Assembly: GCA_023627715.1 (NCBI GenBank)
Contig: JAMAHW010000016.1
Span: 496,001 to 560,000, forward strand
DNA from: Periconia sp. R9002
Lineage: Eukaryota; Ascomycota; Dothideomycetes; Pleosporales; Periconiaceae
DNA length: 64,000 nt
Reading direction: 5' to 3'
Below the pieces are notes generated by a model. It searched no databases, was not told where the DNA came from, and saw nothing but the letters and a program-made list of their open reading frames with translations. Below are positions 34,125-44,224 of this stretch, one piece after another (the stretch's first letter is position 1; every line of letters starts with the position of its first letter). The translations under genes and the position numbers were made by a program.

Positions 34125-35445
34125 TCATTGCGTACCTTGCGTTGCCCATGGAGGCTCTCCATCATCGTCAAATTCCGCCCACTGGAAAAATGAGCAGCCT
34201 TTCTCCTTCTCGTCGGGGAGGTAATTCGTGTGGCACATCCACACATATCTTCCACGGTTTTCCTTTTGTTTCGTCACGCACCGAAGAACGGTAGGTACAC
34301 CGCATTTACACTTTGGAGTAAAGCTAGGATGAAATGCATCTTTGTAGTGACGATAGGTGATGTTCAGACGTTTGTTTCCTGCTATTGGGTGTGGATCAAT
34401 GGTCTGTTGCGGGGCAATGGAATGCTTCCATTCCTCTTGCATTTCTGCGTGCATGATCAGAAGTGAGTTATGGGGAAGATGGATCGATATCTGCCCTTGG
34501 GCATCCGCAGCTGAAACATCTTTGCCATGCGGCTCATCCGCACGAGGAACAACCTTGCGGACGCGAAATTCACGGGCGACCCCCAGGCTCAAACTTCCAA
34601 TGACTGCACGAGGACCCAAGTAGGTTAATTGGTCGGCATGGTAGCCAACAGATTCTTTTGGGCCATCATAGCAGTTGACAAAAGCGGTGTTGGCCTTCCA
34701 TGGCTTTGGACTTTGATATTTCAGCTTTTGGCCGTTTGGATAGAAGTCTTTAATCCGCCTTTGAATTTCACGATTTACAGCGTTCTCAACTTGGGGGCAT
34801 GCCTTGAGCATCTCCGGTAGGCTTTGGCGGACATCTGAAATCTGGCGGCCATCGTATATGTATTGGGTTTTTTGCTTCTGAACTTCGTCGAAGCTGTTGA
34901 CGTAAAACTGAAAACTATGAGGGCTGCTAACGACTCGATCGAAGAGTTTGAAATGTAAGCTTGAATAAGAAGGCGCTTCCGCGACTAATTCGGTTAACAA
35001 AGCATTGGCTTGCTCGGGAGGGAGAAAATTGTGAATAATAGAGCAAGGCGTGTGAGCTTCAATATCCTCTTGGATGAGATCAGTATATCAATCTACTGTG
35101 CATAGAGACAATGTTCAAAATACCTGCTGCGTATAAATACAGTGTCTTGCCCTTCCTCACGAGCGGCTTCTTCGCTGGTCCAGGACTTTGGACTGGAGCG
35201 AGGCGGTAAGAAGACAAGGTCGCCTGGTGGCTTGCCCGTTTCCGAGATGACAAGGTGCTGGAAGGTGTCAGTGACTCAGAAGCCTGTTCAACATGACCAT
35301 CCGATGCAAGTAAAGCCTCCAGTAAAGTTGAATGGTGGATCGCTGGATGGAGAGATGCCAGTATGCCGAGCTTGAAGTCTGTATCGTCTTCTGTCGTATC
35401 CCATGTTTCTGTCCGTCGACGCTTACGCGATACAAAATCGTCCAT
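34125..35445 (-). CDS. AlkB-type 2OG-Fe(II) dioxygenase with N-terminal CUE and C-terminal GRF zinc finger
   Basis: Two exons, 35445-35124 and 35068-34125 (55-bp intron, branch CTGAT, acceptor AAG), give 421 aa. After a basic start (SRKRRRTE), residues about 24-60 form a CUE-like ubiquitin-binding helix bundle (LGILASLHPAIHHSTLLEALLASDGHVEQASESL). The dioxygenase core has the iron ligands H251 and D253 (GYHADQL) and H323 (EWKHSIAP), and the 2-oxoglutarate Arg in NKRLNITYR (about 341). Residues 361-402 are a GRF zinc finger with Cys 361, 363, 386 and 399. The family reverses alkyl damage in nucleic acids (ALKBH2/3 type). CUE and GRF suggest recruitment to ubiquitylated and single-stranded DNA sites, which is inferred. 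It is divergent from PEX7 with only 162 bp between the starts. Confidence 0.9.
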
Positions 35446-35607
35446 GGCCGGCAGTACGTGGTCGACGGTACGAACAAGTTTACTTGAAGGTCCTATGTGC
35501 AGCAGGGTGTTGAAAATGTATCATGTGATATCAATATGTCTTGGCGGATCAGTCGACCCCTCCCCCCCTCCCCGCGAGGACAACACAAACAGCAACCAGT
35601 GTCCACA
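35446..35607. promoter_or_regulatory. Compact divergent promoter of the AlkB gene and PEX7
   Basis: 162 bp between start codons. It contains a C-rich run (CCCCTCCCCCCCTCCCCGCG, near 35558) just upstream of PEX7. Very compact, so the transcripts must have short leaders or overlap. Confidence 0.6.
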
Positions 35608-36672
35608 ATGCTGGAATACCGTACTCAGGGTTACAATGGGTACAGTGTCAAGTACTCGCCTTTCTTCGACTCACGCATCGCCGTTGCTGCCTCGGCCAAC
35701 TTCGGACTGGTAGGCAATGGCAGGCTCTATGTGCTCGGCTTGACGCCTAATGGCATTGTCGCCGAGAAGTGGTTCGATACGCAGGATTCGCTCTTTGATA
35801 CGGCATGGTCTGAGCTCCACGAAAACCAACTCTTGACGGCCGGTGGTGATGGCTCGGTCAAGCTTTTCGATATCACGCTCGCCGATTTTCCCGTGCAGTC
35901 ATGGCAAGAGCATGCGCGCGAGGTCTTCTCGGTGCAGTGGAATCTTGTGGCCAAGGACACTTTCTTATCCAGCAGTTGGGATGGTACCGTTAGAATATGG
36001 AATCCAAATGCGAACGCCAGCTTGACCACTTTGCCCACTCATTCGTGCACCTATTCAGCTGCCTTCAGTCCGCACAGTCCGAGCACTGTGAGCTGTGTGA
36101 GCTCCGATTCACACTTGCGCATATTTGATCTCAGGACGCCGGCATCCGCGTCCAACCACCTTACACTCAGCATCCCCATTCACACCCCACCCAAGCCACG
36201 CATGGGCGTGCCTGCTTCTGTTGGAATCCCGCCGTCGGAGGCACTTACGCATGACTGGAACAAGTACAGGGACACAATTGTGGCAACAGCTGGCGTGGAC
36301 CGCGTAATTCGCACTTTCGACATCCGCGCGCCCAGTGCTGGTCCCATTGCAGTGCTTCCTGGCCATGAATATGCGGTGCGGCGTATTTCATGGTCCCCTC
36401 ACCTGTCCGACATTTTATTGAGTGCCAGCTATGACATGACGTGTCGGGTATGGACTGATGGGAGCGCCATGGGCGCCGGCACAGCTAAGCAAGACAATTC
36501 GCTCGAGGATCCATTGGTCTTGGGCGGTGGGAGGCAAATGGGGAGCATGGGCATGCACACTGAGTTCGTGACTGGTGTTGATTGGTGTCTCTTCGGTGCA
36601 GAGGGATGGTGTGCAAGCACGGGTTGGGACGAAAGAGTCCTAGTATGGGACTGCAAAGCTATAATGAGATGA
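35608..36672 (+). CDS. PEX7: Peroxin 7, PTS2 import receptor
   Basis: Single exon, 354 aa, the usual size for Pex7. The ATG at 35608 (MLEYRTQGYNGYSVKYSPFF) matches the conserved N-terminus; the open frame upstream lacks resemblance. The whole chain is a seven-bladed WD40 propeller, with WD-type ends such as GSVKLFDI, GTVRIWNP, LRIFDLR, RVIRTFDIR, TCRVWTDG and RVLVWDCK. The N-terminal FDSRIAVAASANFGLVGNGRLYVL is diagnostic for Pex7. Family knowledge: it binds PTS2 signals in the cytosol and, with a Pex20/Pex18 co-receptor, delivers thiolase and similar cargo to peroxisomes. A loop with extra residues (NHLTLSIPIHTPPKPRMG, about 192) is typical of fungal members. Confidence 0.95.
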   Translation: MLEYRTQGYNGYSVKYSPFFDSRIAVAASANFGLVGNGRLYVLGLTPNGIVAEKWFDTQDSLFDTAWSELHENQLLTAGGDGSVKLFDITLADFPVQSWQEHAREVFSVQWNLVAKDTFLSSSWDGTVRIWNPNANASLTTLPTHSCTYSAAFSPHSPSTVSCVSSDSHLRIFDLRTPASASNHLTLSIPIHTPPKPRMGVPASVGIPPSEALTHDWNKYRDTIVATAGVDRVIRTFDIRAPSAGPIAVLPGHEYAVRRISWSPHLSDILLSASYDMTCRVWTDGSAMGAGTAKQDNSLEDPLVLGGGRQMGSMGMHTEFVTGVDWCLFGAEGWCASTGWDERVLVWDCKAIMR

Positions 36673-37227
36673 TGGTGAATTTTTTACTACTTGCATTTCT
36701 AGTCTGTCTCAAAACGGGGATTGGTTTGTTGAAAAAGCGGTATAGCATTGGGTGCAAACGAGGGGGGAAAGTGAGTGTTTTCGTAACCATGGCTCTCGCG
36801 CTTACAAACAGGATGGGCATGGGAGCAGCGACTTAAACTTTAGAGTTGACGAATGCCGTCACAGGCTGCACTCACAATCATCTATACAGATTAGGGGACA
36901 AAGTCAGGTAATACTGGGTTTGGGGAAAGAAGCTACGTGGCGTAGATGACTGCGAGTTTTGCTTGGATTGACTGAACAATCCTGTTCTTGTTTCGCTTGT
37001 GTACATATTTCACAGTTGCCAGTAACATCTTACAAGATACACTTCATGTTATTGCTTGGACGTAACCTGTGAGTACATATGTACCTTACGGATTCGTGAA
37101 TCGTGCTTCAGTGAGTATGCGTACAGGAGAGATTTAATGTACAATTACACTACAATGTATTCTATGGTATCGACATTTGAGCCCTTTAACACGAGCGATG
37201 TGCAACTCCGTCAGCTTCATAGAGGTC
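36673..37227. other. Convergent 3' region of PEX7 and AIM24
   Basis: About 555 bp with no supported gene; short open frames only. It is expected to hold both polyadenylation regions. Confidence 0.5.
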
Positions 37228-38431
37228 TCATTGGGGTCTGTCAAACTCCGCTTTGCCCTGCTTAATGGTAGCAAAATGTACTTTTGGGGTACTGGAATCG
37301 GCTGAGGCTAGGGGTGATGTTGAGATGTCTTTTATCTCCTCCTTGATCTTGCGTGCAACTACATCTTCTACAGCACCAGGTGGAGTGTTTGCAATCTCAT
37401 CAACATCCGTCAATATTAAAGAGTCACTAAGACGTGATGCACGCGACTGGACCAGGATGGTAGTAGGACCTTCAAATCGCAGGAAGAGCTGTGGAAAAGT
37501 CAATATTGGCATGCATGGGAAGATGGGAGTCCAGAAAAGGAGAGATGCATACCCGGTCGCCCCATACTGATCGCCGCAGCCACATGCTGAGAGTATGAGA
37601 TATGTTTGCCACCGCCCTCCATGTCGCTGTTTGGCTCATGACCCTGAAAAAGTTTATGTTTTGTAGTAACGATCCGAAACCTAGATCGGGCACTTGGAAG
37701 TTGAGGATGGATGATTTGAAGCGGAAGGGTAGTGGCGGGGAGGTGGAGGTAGTATATGCGACAACGTTACTGGGATGGGCGACATAGCTTTCGCCGGCCT
37801 TGATGTGGACCTGGTAGATCTGGCCATTGGCAGCTAATGCAAGCAGACCTCGGCCGGTCGCATATGTGTTGCCCCAGTTGGCCAGGCCGAGTTTGACATT
37901 GTACTGCGGCTTCAGCAACAAAGTCTGGCCTGTCCAGGCGAGGAGGGCCTGGCGCTGCGCGATGATCCAATCTTGTCGGCCATCAAGATGCACAGTGACG
38001 ATGGATGTGAGGGATGATTTGGTGGAGATGAGGGCGGTGACCGGACTCGTCGACGAGACTTGCTGATAGAGGAAAGGGATGCCTACGGGGGCCCGCCGGA
38101 AGGGTTCGAGGAACGATAAAGTAGATAGAACATTGTCGGGCTTGCCGCTGAGGCCTACCAGGGTGCCGCGTCTCGTATATAACTTCTGTGAGGCGGCAAG
38201 AGAGACGGAAAGGAGCGAAAAGGGCGATCCAACCACCTCGAAGCGTGCGTCTGGGGAAGCGGTATCGACATGGGGGTGGGGGTGTTGATGGTCGGGTGCG
38301 GGCTCGGATGAAGCTGCTGTCGAGGTGATGGTGATGTTACGCGCATGTGTAGGAGTGCGTGTAGCAGCAATTGGCGCTCGCGCGACAACAGTGCGCGTGC
38401 GGCGAGCTAGACATGTGAAGGATGTGGCCAT
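37228..38431 (-). CDS. AIM24: Mitochondrial protein Aim24
   Basis: Two exons, 38431-37553 and 37488-37228 (64-bp intron, GTATGC...CCACAG), give 379 aa. Residues 1-45 are an Arg/Ala/Thr-rich mitochondrial presequence ([26 protein letters not shown]). The AIM24 (TraM-related beta-barrel) domain starts near 62 with [16 protein letters not shown] and includes [14 protein letters not shown] and [18 protein letters not shown]; it ends across the splice junction (SVWGDR | [20 protein letters not shown]). Family knowledge: yeast Aim24 sits in the inner membrane and supports MICOS and respiratory complexes. It is divergent from ATM1, with 459 bp between the starts. The C-terminal tail ([16 protein letters not shown]) is less conserved. 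Confidence 0.92.
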
Positions 38432-38890
38432 TACGATGGCGTCGGGGAAGGTTGCATGCCCATGGGATGCAAGTCACTTTGAGTTGTCGTCAACGACAAT
38501 TTCAAAAGTACAATCGATGTTGTTTATGTAACTTGCAAGGGGGTGGAGACGATCGGTTCGGCGCGCACGCCCGCACCCACCGACGCCAAGTCTGACGCCA
38601 TCTCTCACGTCCATCATGTCAAGTCAATTGCACTGCATCTGCTTCTCCTTCTTCCTTCGTTTCATGATTTCTTGTACCTGCATATGTTTGGCCGAATCTT
38701 ATACATGTATGCATGTAAAGTATCCCATCATCTCAGACCTCAACTAATTGACCGTAGAGACCTCGCACCTATCCAAACCAGCTAGCTGCCTTGAAATCCG
38801 TCTCCTCTCTTTGAATATGTAAGAATAGGTATACATAGAATAGACCCGAGACGATATTGGATCGAACCGAAGCATTTCCCATCGAAAGCT
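38432..38890. promoter_or_regulatory. Divergent promoter region of AIM24 and ATM1
   Basis: 459 bp between the start codons of two mitochondrial genes. TACATGTATGCATGTA near 38702 is a partly palindromic stretch. No TATA box assigned; regulatory role inferred from orientation. Confidence 0.5.
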
Positions 38891-41260
38891 ATGCTGCTCC
38901 ATCCTCTTTCACGCGCTTCGCCGCGCATTTTACCACCTTCGTCCCCAACTCTACGTCTATCCCACCGTGGCCGGCCGCATATCCCATCGCTTCTTTCTCT
39001 ATACCTCTCCGCACGCGTCTTCACTACGAGTCCATTTCACCGAAAAGATGATGGTAACCACGCCCCAGGACGTCAGTCTACCTCAGTCACCTCGAAGACT
39101 TCCCAGCAACCTCAGAAATCATCAAAGGCCCCTTTGCTGGCTGAGCGCATCGTCTCCAACAAGGAGCAGCGCAAAGCCGACTGGGCCATTATGAAGGAAA
39201 TGTCCCGCTATCTGTGGCCCAAAGACAACTTGGGCACGCGCATGCGTGTCGGTCTGAGTGTCGGCCTGCTTGTCGGCGCGAAGCTGCTCAACGTGCAGGT
39301 CCCCTTCTACTTCAAAAGCATTGTGGACTCGATGAATATAGATTTTCTCGCCGTAGGCGGCACTGCTTGGACTGTAGCCGGTTCTATGATTGTGGCCTGT
39401 AAGCTCAGCGCCACCCGCCCGTTTGCTTGTCATACTCCTTGTTGCTGAGACTCATCTCCTGTAGATGGCGCCACTCGCATAGGTGCTACCGTTTTTCAAG
39501 AATTACGCAATGCAGTGTTTGCTAGCGTTGCCCAAAAGGCTATCCGAGGCGTTGCCTGTAGCGTCTACGATCATCTGCTGAAGCTGGATCTTAACTTTCA
39601 TCTCAGCCGCCAGACGGGCGGCTTGACACGTGCAATAGATCGCGGTACCAAAGGCATTAGCTTTCTACTCACGTCAATGGTTTTCCATGTTCTACCCACC
39701 GCCCTTGAAATCTCTCTCGTCTGCGGAATTCTGGTATGCACTTCATTACACCCCTCACTTCTTTGCTGTGCTATGCGGTGCTCATGATTCCTAGACGTAT
39801 CAATACGGTCCCAAGTTTGCCCTCATCACCGGCACAACTATGGTTGCCTACACTGCCTTCACCATCTTAACAACTTCATGGCGGACAAAGTTTCGCAAGC
39901 AAGCCAATGCTGCCGACAACAAGGCTGCCACAGTTGCAGTGGATTCCCTCATCAACTACGAGGCTGTCAAGGTTCGGATTGGTTAAATCCATCAGCAATC
40001 GGTGCAAACTGACATGGTTTATAGTACTTCAACAACGAAAAGTTCGAGGTCGGTAGATACGACAAAGCTCTTCAATCCTACGAAAGAGCTTCCATCAAAG
40101 TTGCCACTTCCCTTGCCTTTCTCAATTCTGGCCAAAACCTCATATTCTCCAGCGCATTAACAGCGATGATGTATTTGGCCGCGGACGGTGTTGCTACTGG
40201 CCATCTTACTGTCGGTGATCTTGTCATGGTAAATCAGCTGGTCTTCCAATTGTCTGTCCCTCTGAACTTCCTGGGCTCCGTATATCGTGAGTTGAGACAG
40301 AGTCTGCTCGACATGGAGACACTCTTCAATCTGCAAAAAGTCAACGTCGCCGTGAAGGATAAACCAAATGCAAAAGCCCTATCACTGACTGCTGGAGAAT
40401 TGAAATTTGAGAACGTGACTTTCGGATACCACCCAGATCGTCCCATTCTCAAAAATCTGAACCTCACCATACCAGCCGGGAAAAAGGTTGCGATTGTCGG
40501 GCCAAGTGGGTGCGGGAAATCCACAATCCTCCGTCTCCTCTTCCGCTTCTATGATGTCCAAGGTGGAAGAATCCTTATCGACGGCCAGGACATTCGCGAT
40601 GTGAGCCTGGATAGTGTGCGGAGGGCTATCGGCGTTGTGCCCCAGGATACTCCACTTTTCAATAATACCATCGAGCACAACATTCGTTATGGTAATCTAG
40701 AAGCATCGAGTGACCAAGTGATCGAGGCAGCCAAACGAGCTCGTCTCCATGAGACTATTGAACATTTTCCCGACGGCTATGGAACTATGGTAGGGGAGCG
40801 CGGCATGATGATATCCGGAGGGGAAAAACAGCGCTTGGCTGTATCCCGCCTCATCCTTAAGGATCCTCCTCTTCTCTTTTTCGACGAAGCGGTATGTTTA
40901 CATCGACTCTCACGTTAAGAATGTATCCATTGACAAAAGTAGACGTCAGCGCTTGACACGCACACAGAGCAAGCCCTGCTTTCGCAAATCAGCTCCATAC
41001 TGAAGGAGAAGAAGCGTACATCGGTTTTCGTTGCGCACCGACTACGCACCATCTATGATTCGGATCTGATCATTGTGCTGAAAGCTGGTAGCGTAGCTGA
41101 GAGCGGCACGCACGCGCAACTAGTAGACGGCGCGGGCCTCTATTCCGAGTTATGGAGCGCGCAGGAAACGTTCTTTTCTGATGATGAAGAAGGGGAAGCT
41201 AATGAGAGCGGTACGCCGAATGATGCCAAAGACTTGACCGGCACTATCAATCGATCATGA
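38891..41260 (+). CDS. ATM1: Mitochondrial ABC transporter Atm1
   Basis: Five exons, 38891-39398, 39465-39733, 39795-39971, 40025-40891 and 40943-41260 (introns 51-66 bp), give 712 aa. An Arg/Ser/Leu-rich presequence (about 1-50, [10 protein letters not shown]) precedes a six-helix ABC transmembrane domain. The nucleotide-binding domain has Walker [10 protein letters not shown] (477-485), Q-loop VVPQD, signature SGGEKQR and Walker B LLFFDEATSALD, which spans the last intron, then the H-loop VAHR. Half-transporter layout and [18 protein letters not shown] are typical of Atm1. Family knowledge: this inner-membrane homodimer exports a glutathione-linked sulphur compound from the matrix, needed for cytosolic Fe-S assembly and iron regulation. 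The tail is acidic ([13 protein letters not shown]). Confidence 0.96.
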
Positions 41261-41512
41261 AGGAATAAAGCAGGAGACATGTTTATATAATGTGTATCGA
41301 TACTATGATGGTAGAGGCGGAAGGGAACGCTCTAGACTAACATGCCCCATCTCGGCTCGCTTGATTCTAGAGCGGCATACGTCATGGCGCGTTGCAAAGT
41401 CCCTTGGAATTACCCCAGGAACGAGACCGCCAATCAATCCAGTTGTGTTCTTAAAGATAACAATATCAAGCGCTTGTACCTCCAGTTGTAACCTCCATCG
41501 TTGCAAAGAACT
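41261..41512. other. Short intergenic stretch after ATM1
   Basis: ATM1 3' untranslated region and possible promoter for the small arginine-rich gene. A minus-strand open frame (41303-41506) overlaps it but shows no family resemblance. Confidence 0.4.
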
Positions 41513-41959
41513 ATGTGTCTCGTCAGTACGTATACCCTAGCTACAAGTTGCATCAAGACATGGTGGCAGCATGAGGCTTTCATGATTTATTAAATCGCTT
41601 CTACTTTGGATTCATCTGACTCTCTGCTCGCGACTCCAGCCACCACACCCACCCGCGGCCACAAGGGAAGCGTCTTGGACCCACCTCGCCATCACTCCAA
41701 TTATTCGGCACATCCGCCTCCAGGCGTGGTCCGTCTTCCGCGTGGATCAACCCATTCCTACTATCGTTCTTCTACAAGCTTCCATGATAGCCCGAGGGTC
41801 GTAGAGTACAGAAGATCCGAGCCAAGAGTGATTGAGTATGAGGATCAGACAAGGCGCAGGAGCCGAAGTGTGGTTCGCGAGCGGGATTTTGAAACGAGGG
41901 GCAGTAGGGGGAGCTTTGTGGAGGATCGGAGGAGGAGCGTCAGTAGAGTGAGATATTAA
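41513..41959 (+). CDS. Small Arg/Ser/Tyr-rich hypothetical protein (uncertain 5' end)
   Basis: An open frame runs from 41594 to 41959 with no ATG before its conserved-looking part, so an upstream exon is needed. One model that keeps phase uses ATG 41513, donor GTACGT at 41526 and acceptor CCAG at 41639, giving 110 aa. The protein is basic and low complexity (HHSNYSAHPPPG, RRRSRSVVRERDFETRG, RRRSVSRVRY), reminiscent of RS-rich or disordered proteins. I recognise no domain. It may be an independent gene. It may also be a 5' part of the next arginine-rich gene through a long intron from GTGAGA near 41948 to the acceptor near 42436, or a chance frame. The neighbouring gene has a similar bias, which favours real coding. 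Confidence 0.35.
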
Positions 41960-42439
41960 TCGGCGTGTATTCATGTTCGTCCTTTAGATATGCGACAAGG
42001 AAACAATCATGATATCAAAAACAAGTGGTTGATATTGAGTTAAAACGCTGGTCGCAAAACCTTGGTCAGCAGATATTGTTACATGTAATACCTGGCGGCT
42101 GCATGAGTGTAACCAAGGCGTGATAGGCCTCAATAACTCCATTGTTTTGCATGTGACTAGCGGTCATACAGTAAGTGCCTGATAATGCCCGCTGCTAACT
42201 GGTTACTGGGTGGCTTGTCCGTACTGTATGAGAATACAGTCGCCTTAGTAAAGAGAGAGATGCGCGTGATGACGACAAGGAATCAAACAGGTTGGAAACT
42301 GCTCCCACAGCCACAGCCACAGTCACAGCCACAGCTTGCCACATCACCACCCACTTGGACATCGACATCACCCGACCTGACGCCTGGAAGCCCTCTACAC
42401 GCACGCGCATATACTTATAAACCACCGTGTATATAGGCC
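41960..42439. promoter_or_regulatory. Upstream region of the arginine-rich gene with CAG-type repeat
   Basis: About 480 bp. Near 42307-42333 a CCACAG/TCACAG hexamer repeat occurs about four to five times. A TATA-like ATATATAGG lies within 15 bp of the ATG, too close to be a promoter. Nothing else recognised. Confidence 0.4.
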
Positions 42440-43312
42440 ATGAGGCGTCAGGATACCTCACCTTCTCCTCCATACCCAGATCGACGTGGTAAGTACTACA
42501 GCTCAAGCCATGCGACTTCGAAAATGTACACGCCGTTGACTTCAGCTCTAGAACCTCCCTACCGCATAGACGACGACAGTTACCCGGGCCGATCTGCAAG
42601 GCCACCCCCAACAATGGACAGGGATCGAAGAGAGCGAAACGGCGGCCGAAGGCCAGAGCGCGACTATCGTGACTATCGCGACTTTCAGCGACCCCGCGAA
42701 CGTGGACATGAATATCCCCCAGGTAGAGCGCAGCAACCCTCACCGACGACCCCACATAGCTTACGATATCTAGAGCCTCGACCACGTCCTCGACGACAAC
42801 CTTCCTACTCGTCTGAATCAGATTCACCTCCACCTCCACCTCGCCGACGCCGCAGCGAACACCGGCGCGAACCCCGCCCCCGCGGCGAAGACCGGTACGA
42901 CGACCGCGACGATCGCGACGTCCCACGCAGAAGGAGGGACCGTGATGACGGCGGTTATGTATCAGACGACAGGCACAACCGCCCACGGCGCTATTCCGAG
43001 TACGCGGATCAAGATCGAAGACCAAGGCACCGAGACGACCGATATGACGACCTGTTTCGCGAACCCCAACCCCGCAGTCGCCGCCACGACGACAGAGATG
43101 ATAGATACGACGGGCGCAGAAGAGATCGATACGACGATGACCGCCGTTACCGAGATCCCCCCAGGCGTGGTAGGTCGGCGGGTGCCAAATACGATTGGCA
43201 GAAAGAAGGCCTGGATCTATTCAAACAGTATGCACTGCCTATTATCAAAACTCAAGGCAGCAAATACATCGCAAAGCAGTTGGCTGGATTCACCTCAAAG
43301 CAACAACGTTGA
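42440..43312 (+). CDS. Arg/Asp/Tyr-rich intrinsically disordered protein
   Basis: Open from ATG 42440 to the TGA at 43310-43312: 290 aa unspliced, or 271 aa if a 57-nt intron (42489-42545; GTAAGT donor, TTCAG acceptor) is removed. The intron is a multiple of three and free of stops, so both forms stay in frame; the perfect donor makes splicing likely. Residues about 50-245 are dense in RD, DR, RR and DRYDDR repeats with PPPPPRRRR, typical of RNA-associated disordered proteins. The last 40 residues are different: WQKEGLDLFKQYALPIIKTQ and KYIAKQLAG, an amphipathic helix that may be the functional contact. No known domain recognised. Strong codon and composition bias on the coding strand, with only shadows opposite, supports a real gene. 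Confidence 0.7.
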   Translation: MRRQDTSPSPPYPDRRGKYYSSSHATSKMYTPLTSALEPPYRIDDDSYPGRSARPPPTMDRDRRERNGGRRPERDYRDYRDFQRPRERGHEYPPGRAQQPSPTTPHSLRYLEPRPRPRRQPSYSSESDSPPPPPRRRRSEHRREPRPRGEDRYDDRDDRDVPRRRRDRDDGGYVSDDRHNRPRRYSEYADQDRRPRHRDDRYDDLFREPQPRSRRHDDRDDRYDGRRRDRYDDDRRYRDPPRRGRSAGAKYDWQKEGLDLFKQYALPIIKTQGSKYIAKQLAGFTSKQQR

Positions 43313-43395
43313 CGCACAGAAATGACGGGAGGCAGGCAGGGTGAGGTCGCCCATGATTAATTTCCTTGAGCATTTATTCTCTGCAATTTGGCAAT
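43313..43395. other. 3' region of the arginine-rich gene
   Basis: Short non-coding stretch after the stop codon. Nothing recognised. Confidence 0.4.
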
Positions 43396-44148
43396 TCATA
43401 GACATGATCCGTTTGTTTGGTCGTAGCGTTCTGTTTTTCTGTATGCTTGCACTTCACGATGGATGACAATTATTAACGGGGTTTTTTGTTGTTTTTGGAC
43501 AGAGCTATAACACTGATTGGAAGAGATTCTCCTGATGCCATGTATCAACTTTAACAGACGGGTATTTACTGGGCCTAAATGTGAAAGCAAAAAGTAACCA
43601 ACATTTCCTTCCACCGAAAAAATCAACAACAAAACATTGAATATGGTAAAATAGCTTTCCCATGTGGAAGATACATTCACATGTCGCCAGTGATCTGAAT
43701 ACACCAAAGCTGCTCGATAAGGTTGTGACGATTCCATGTTTTTGAGAGGCAAGTGGTCCGGTACTCTAGTTACTTCAACTACTCTGTTGGTGGCAACTCG
43801 GAGGCAGACTGGTAAGCCTATCGCAGCTAAACAGAGGTTGACAATGTCCGACCGTGACTCGTGATGCAAAAACTCACACGTTTGTGCGATTGCCCTGGTG
43901 CTCCAAAACTCCGAGGCCTTGTAGAACAGGCCGAATGCTCCAACACATCCAATAGGAAACGCCGCTCCCATGCCGATGCCCAGATGGCTTGGTTCTATCG
44001 CTTCATGATATAGGTGCGCAAGTGTCGTGAGGTAGAACAAAGTAAAGGAAGGGTAGCATCGTTTATCGTCAATGTAAAAGGTAGAATGAGTCAATGGAGC
44101 CTCAGCCAGAACGGTGTAAACGTGAGGGGTGACGGTAAAGATCAGCAT
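43396..44148 (-). CDS. Doubtful 250-codon open frame downstream of RAS2
   Basis: A long open frame lies immediately beyond the RAS2 stop on the same strand; its first ATG is at 44148. It is not the shadow of a recognised gene, and its length is notable for a non-coding region. The predicted protein is rich in His, Leu, Ser and Cys with several hydrophobic stretches (FLHHES, FNVLLLIF), but shows no domain and no ordered pattern. It may simply be RAS2 3' untranslated sequence. I give it as a candidate only. Confidence 0.2.
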   Translation of the reverse strand: MLIFTVTPHVYTVLAEAPLTHSTFYIDDKRCYPSFTLFYLTTLAHLYHEAIEPSHLGIGMGAAFPIGCVGAFGLFYKASEFWSTRAIAQTCEFLHHESRSDIVNLCLAAIGLPVCLRVATNRVVEVTRVPDHLPLKNMESSQPYRAALVYSDHWRHVNVSSTWESYFTIFNVLLLIFSVEGNVGYFLLSHLGPVNTRLLKLIHGIRRISSNQCYSSVQKQQKTPLIIVIHREVQAYRKTERYDQTNGSCL

Positions 44149-44224
44149 CCGGGGATGGCAGGTGCATGAAGACCGTGAGACTTGGAGAAACAATAATATA
44201 GACAACAAGACGAGTGCGCATCGA

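Noticed and set aside
41303..41506. Minus-strand 67-codon frame after ATM1
   Set aside because: Looked faintly like a conserved fragment but no family could be named and it sits in the ATM1 3' region.
42195..43025. 276-codon minus-strand open frame
   Set aside because: Antisense shadow of the Arg/Asp-rich gene; Val/Arg/Gly-rich nonsense composition.
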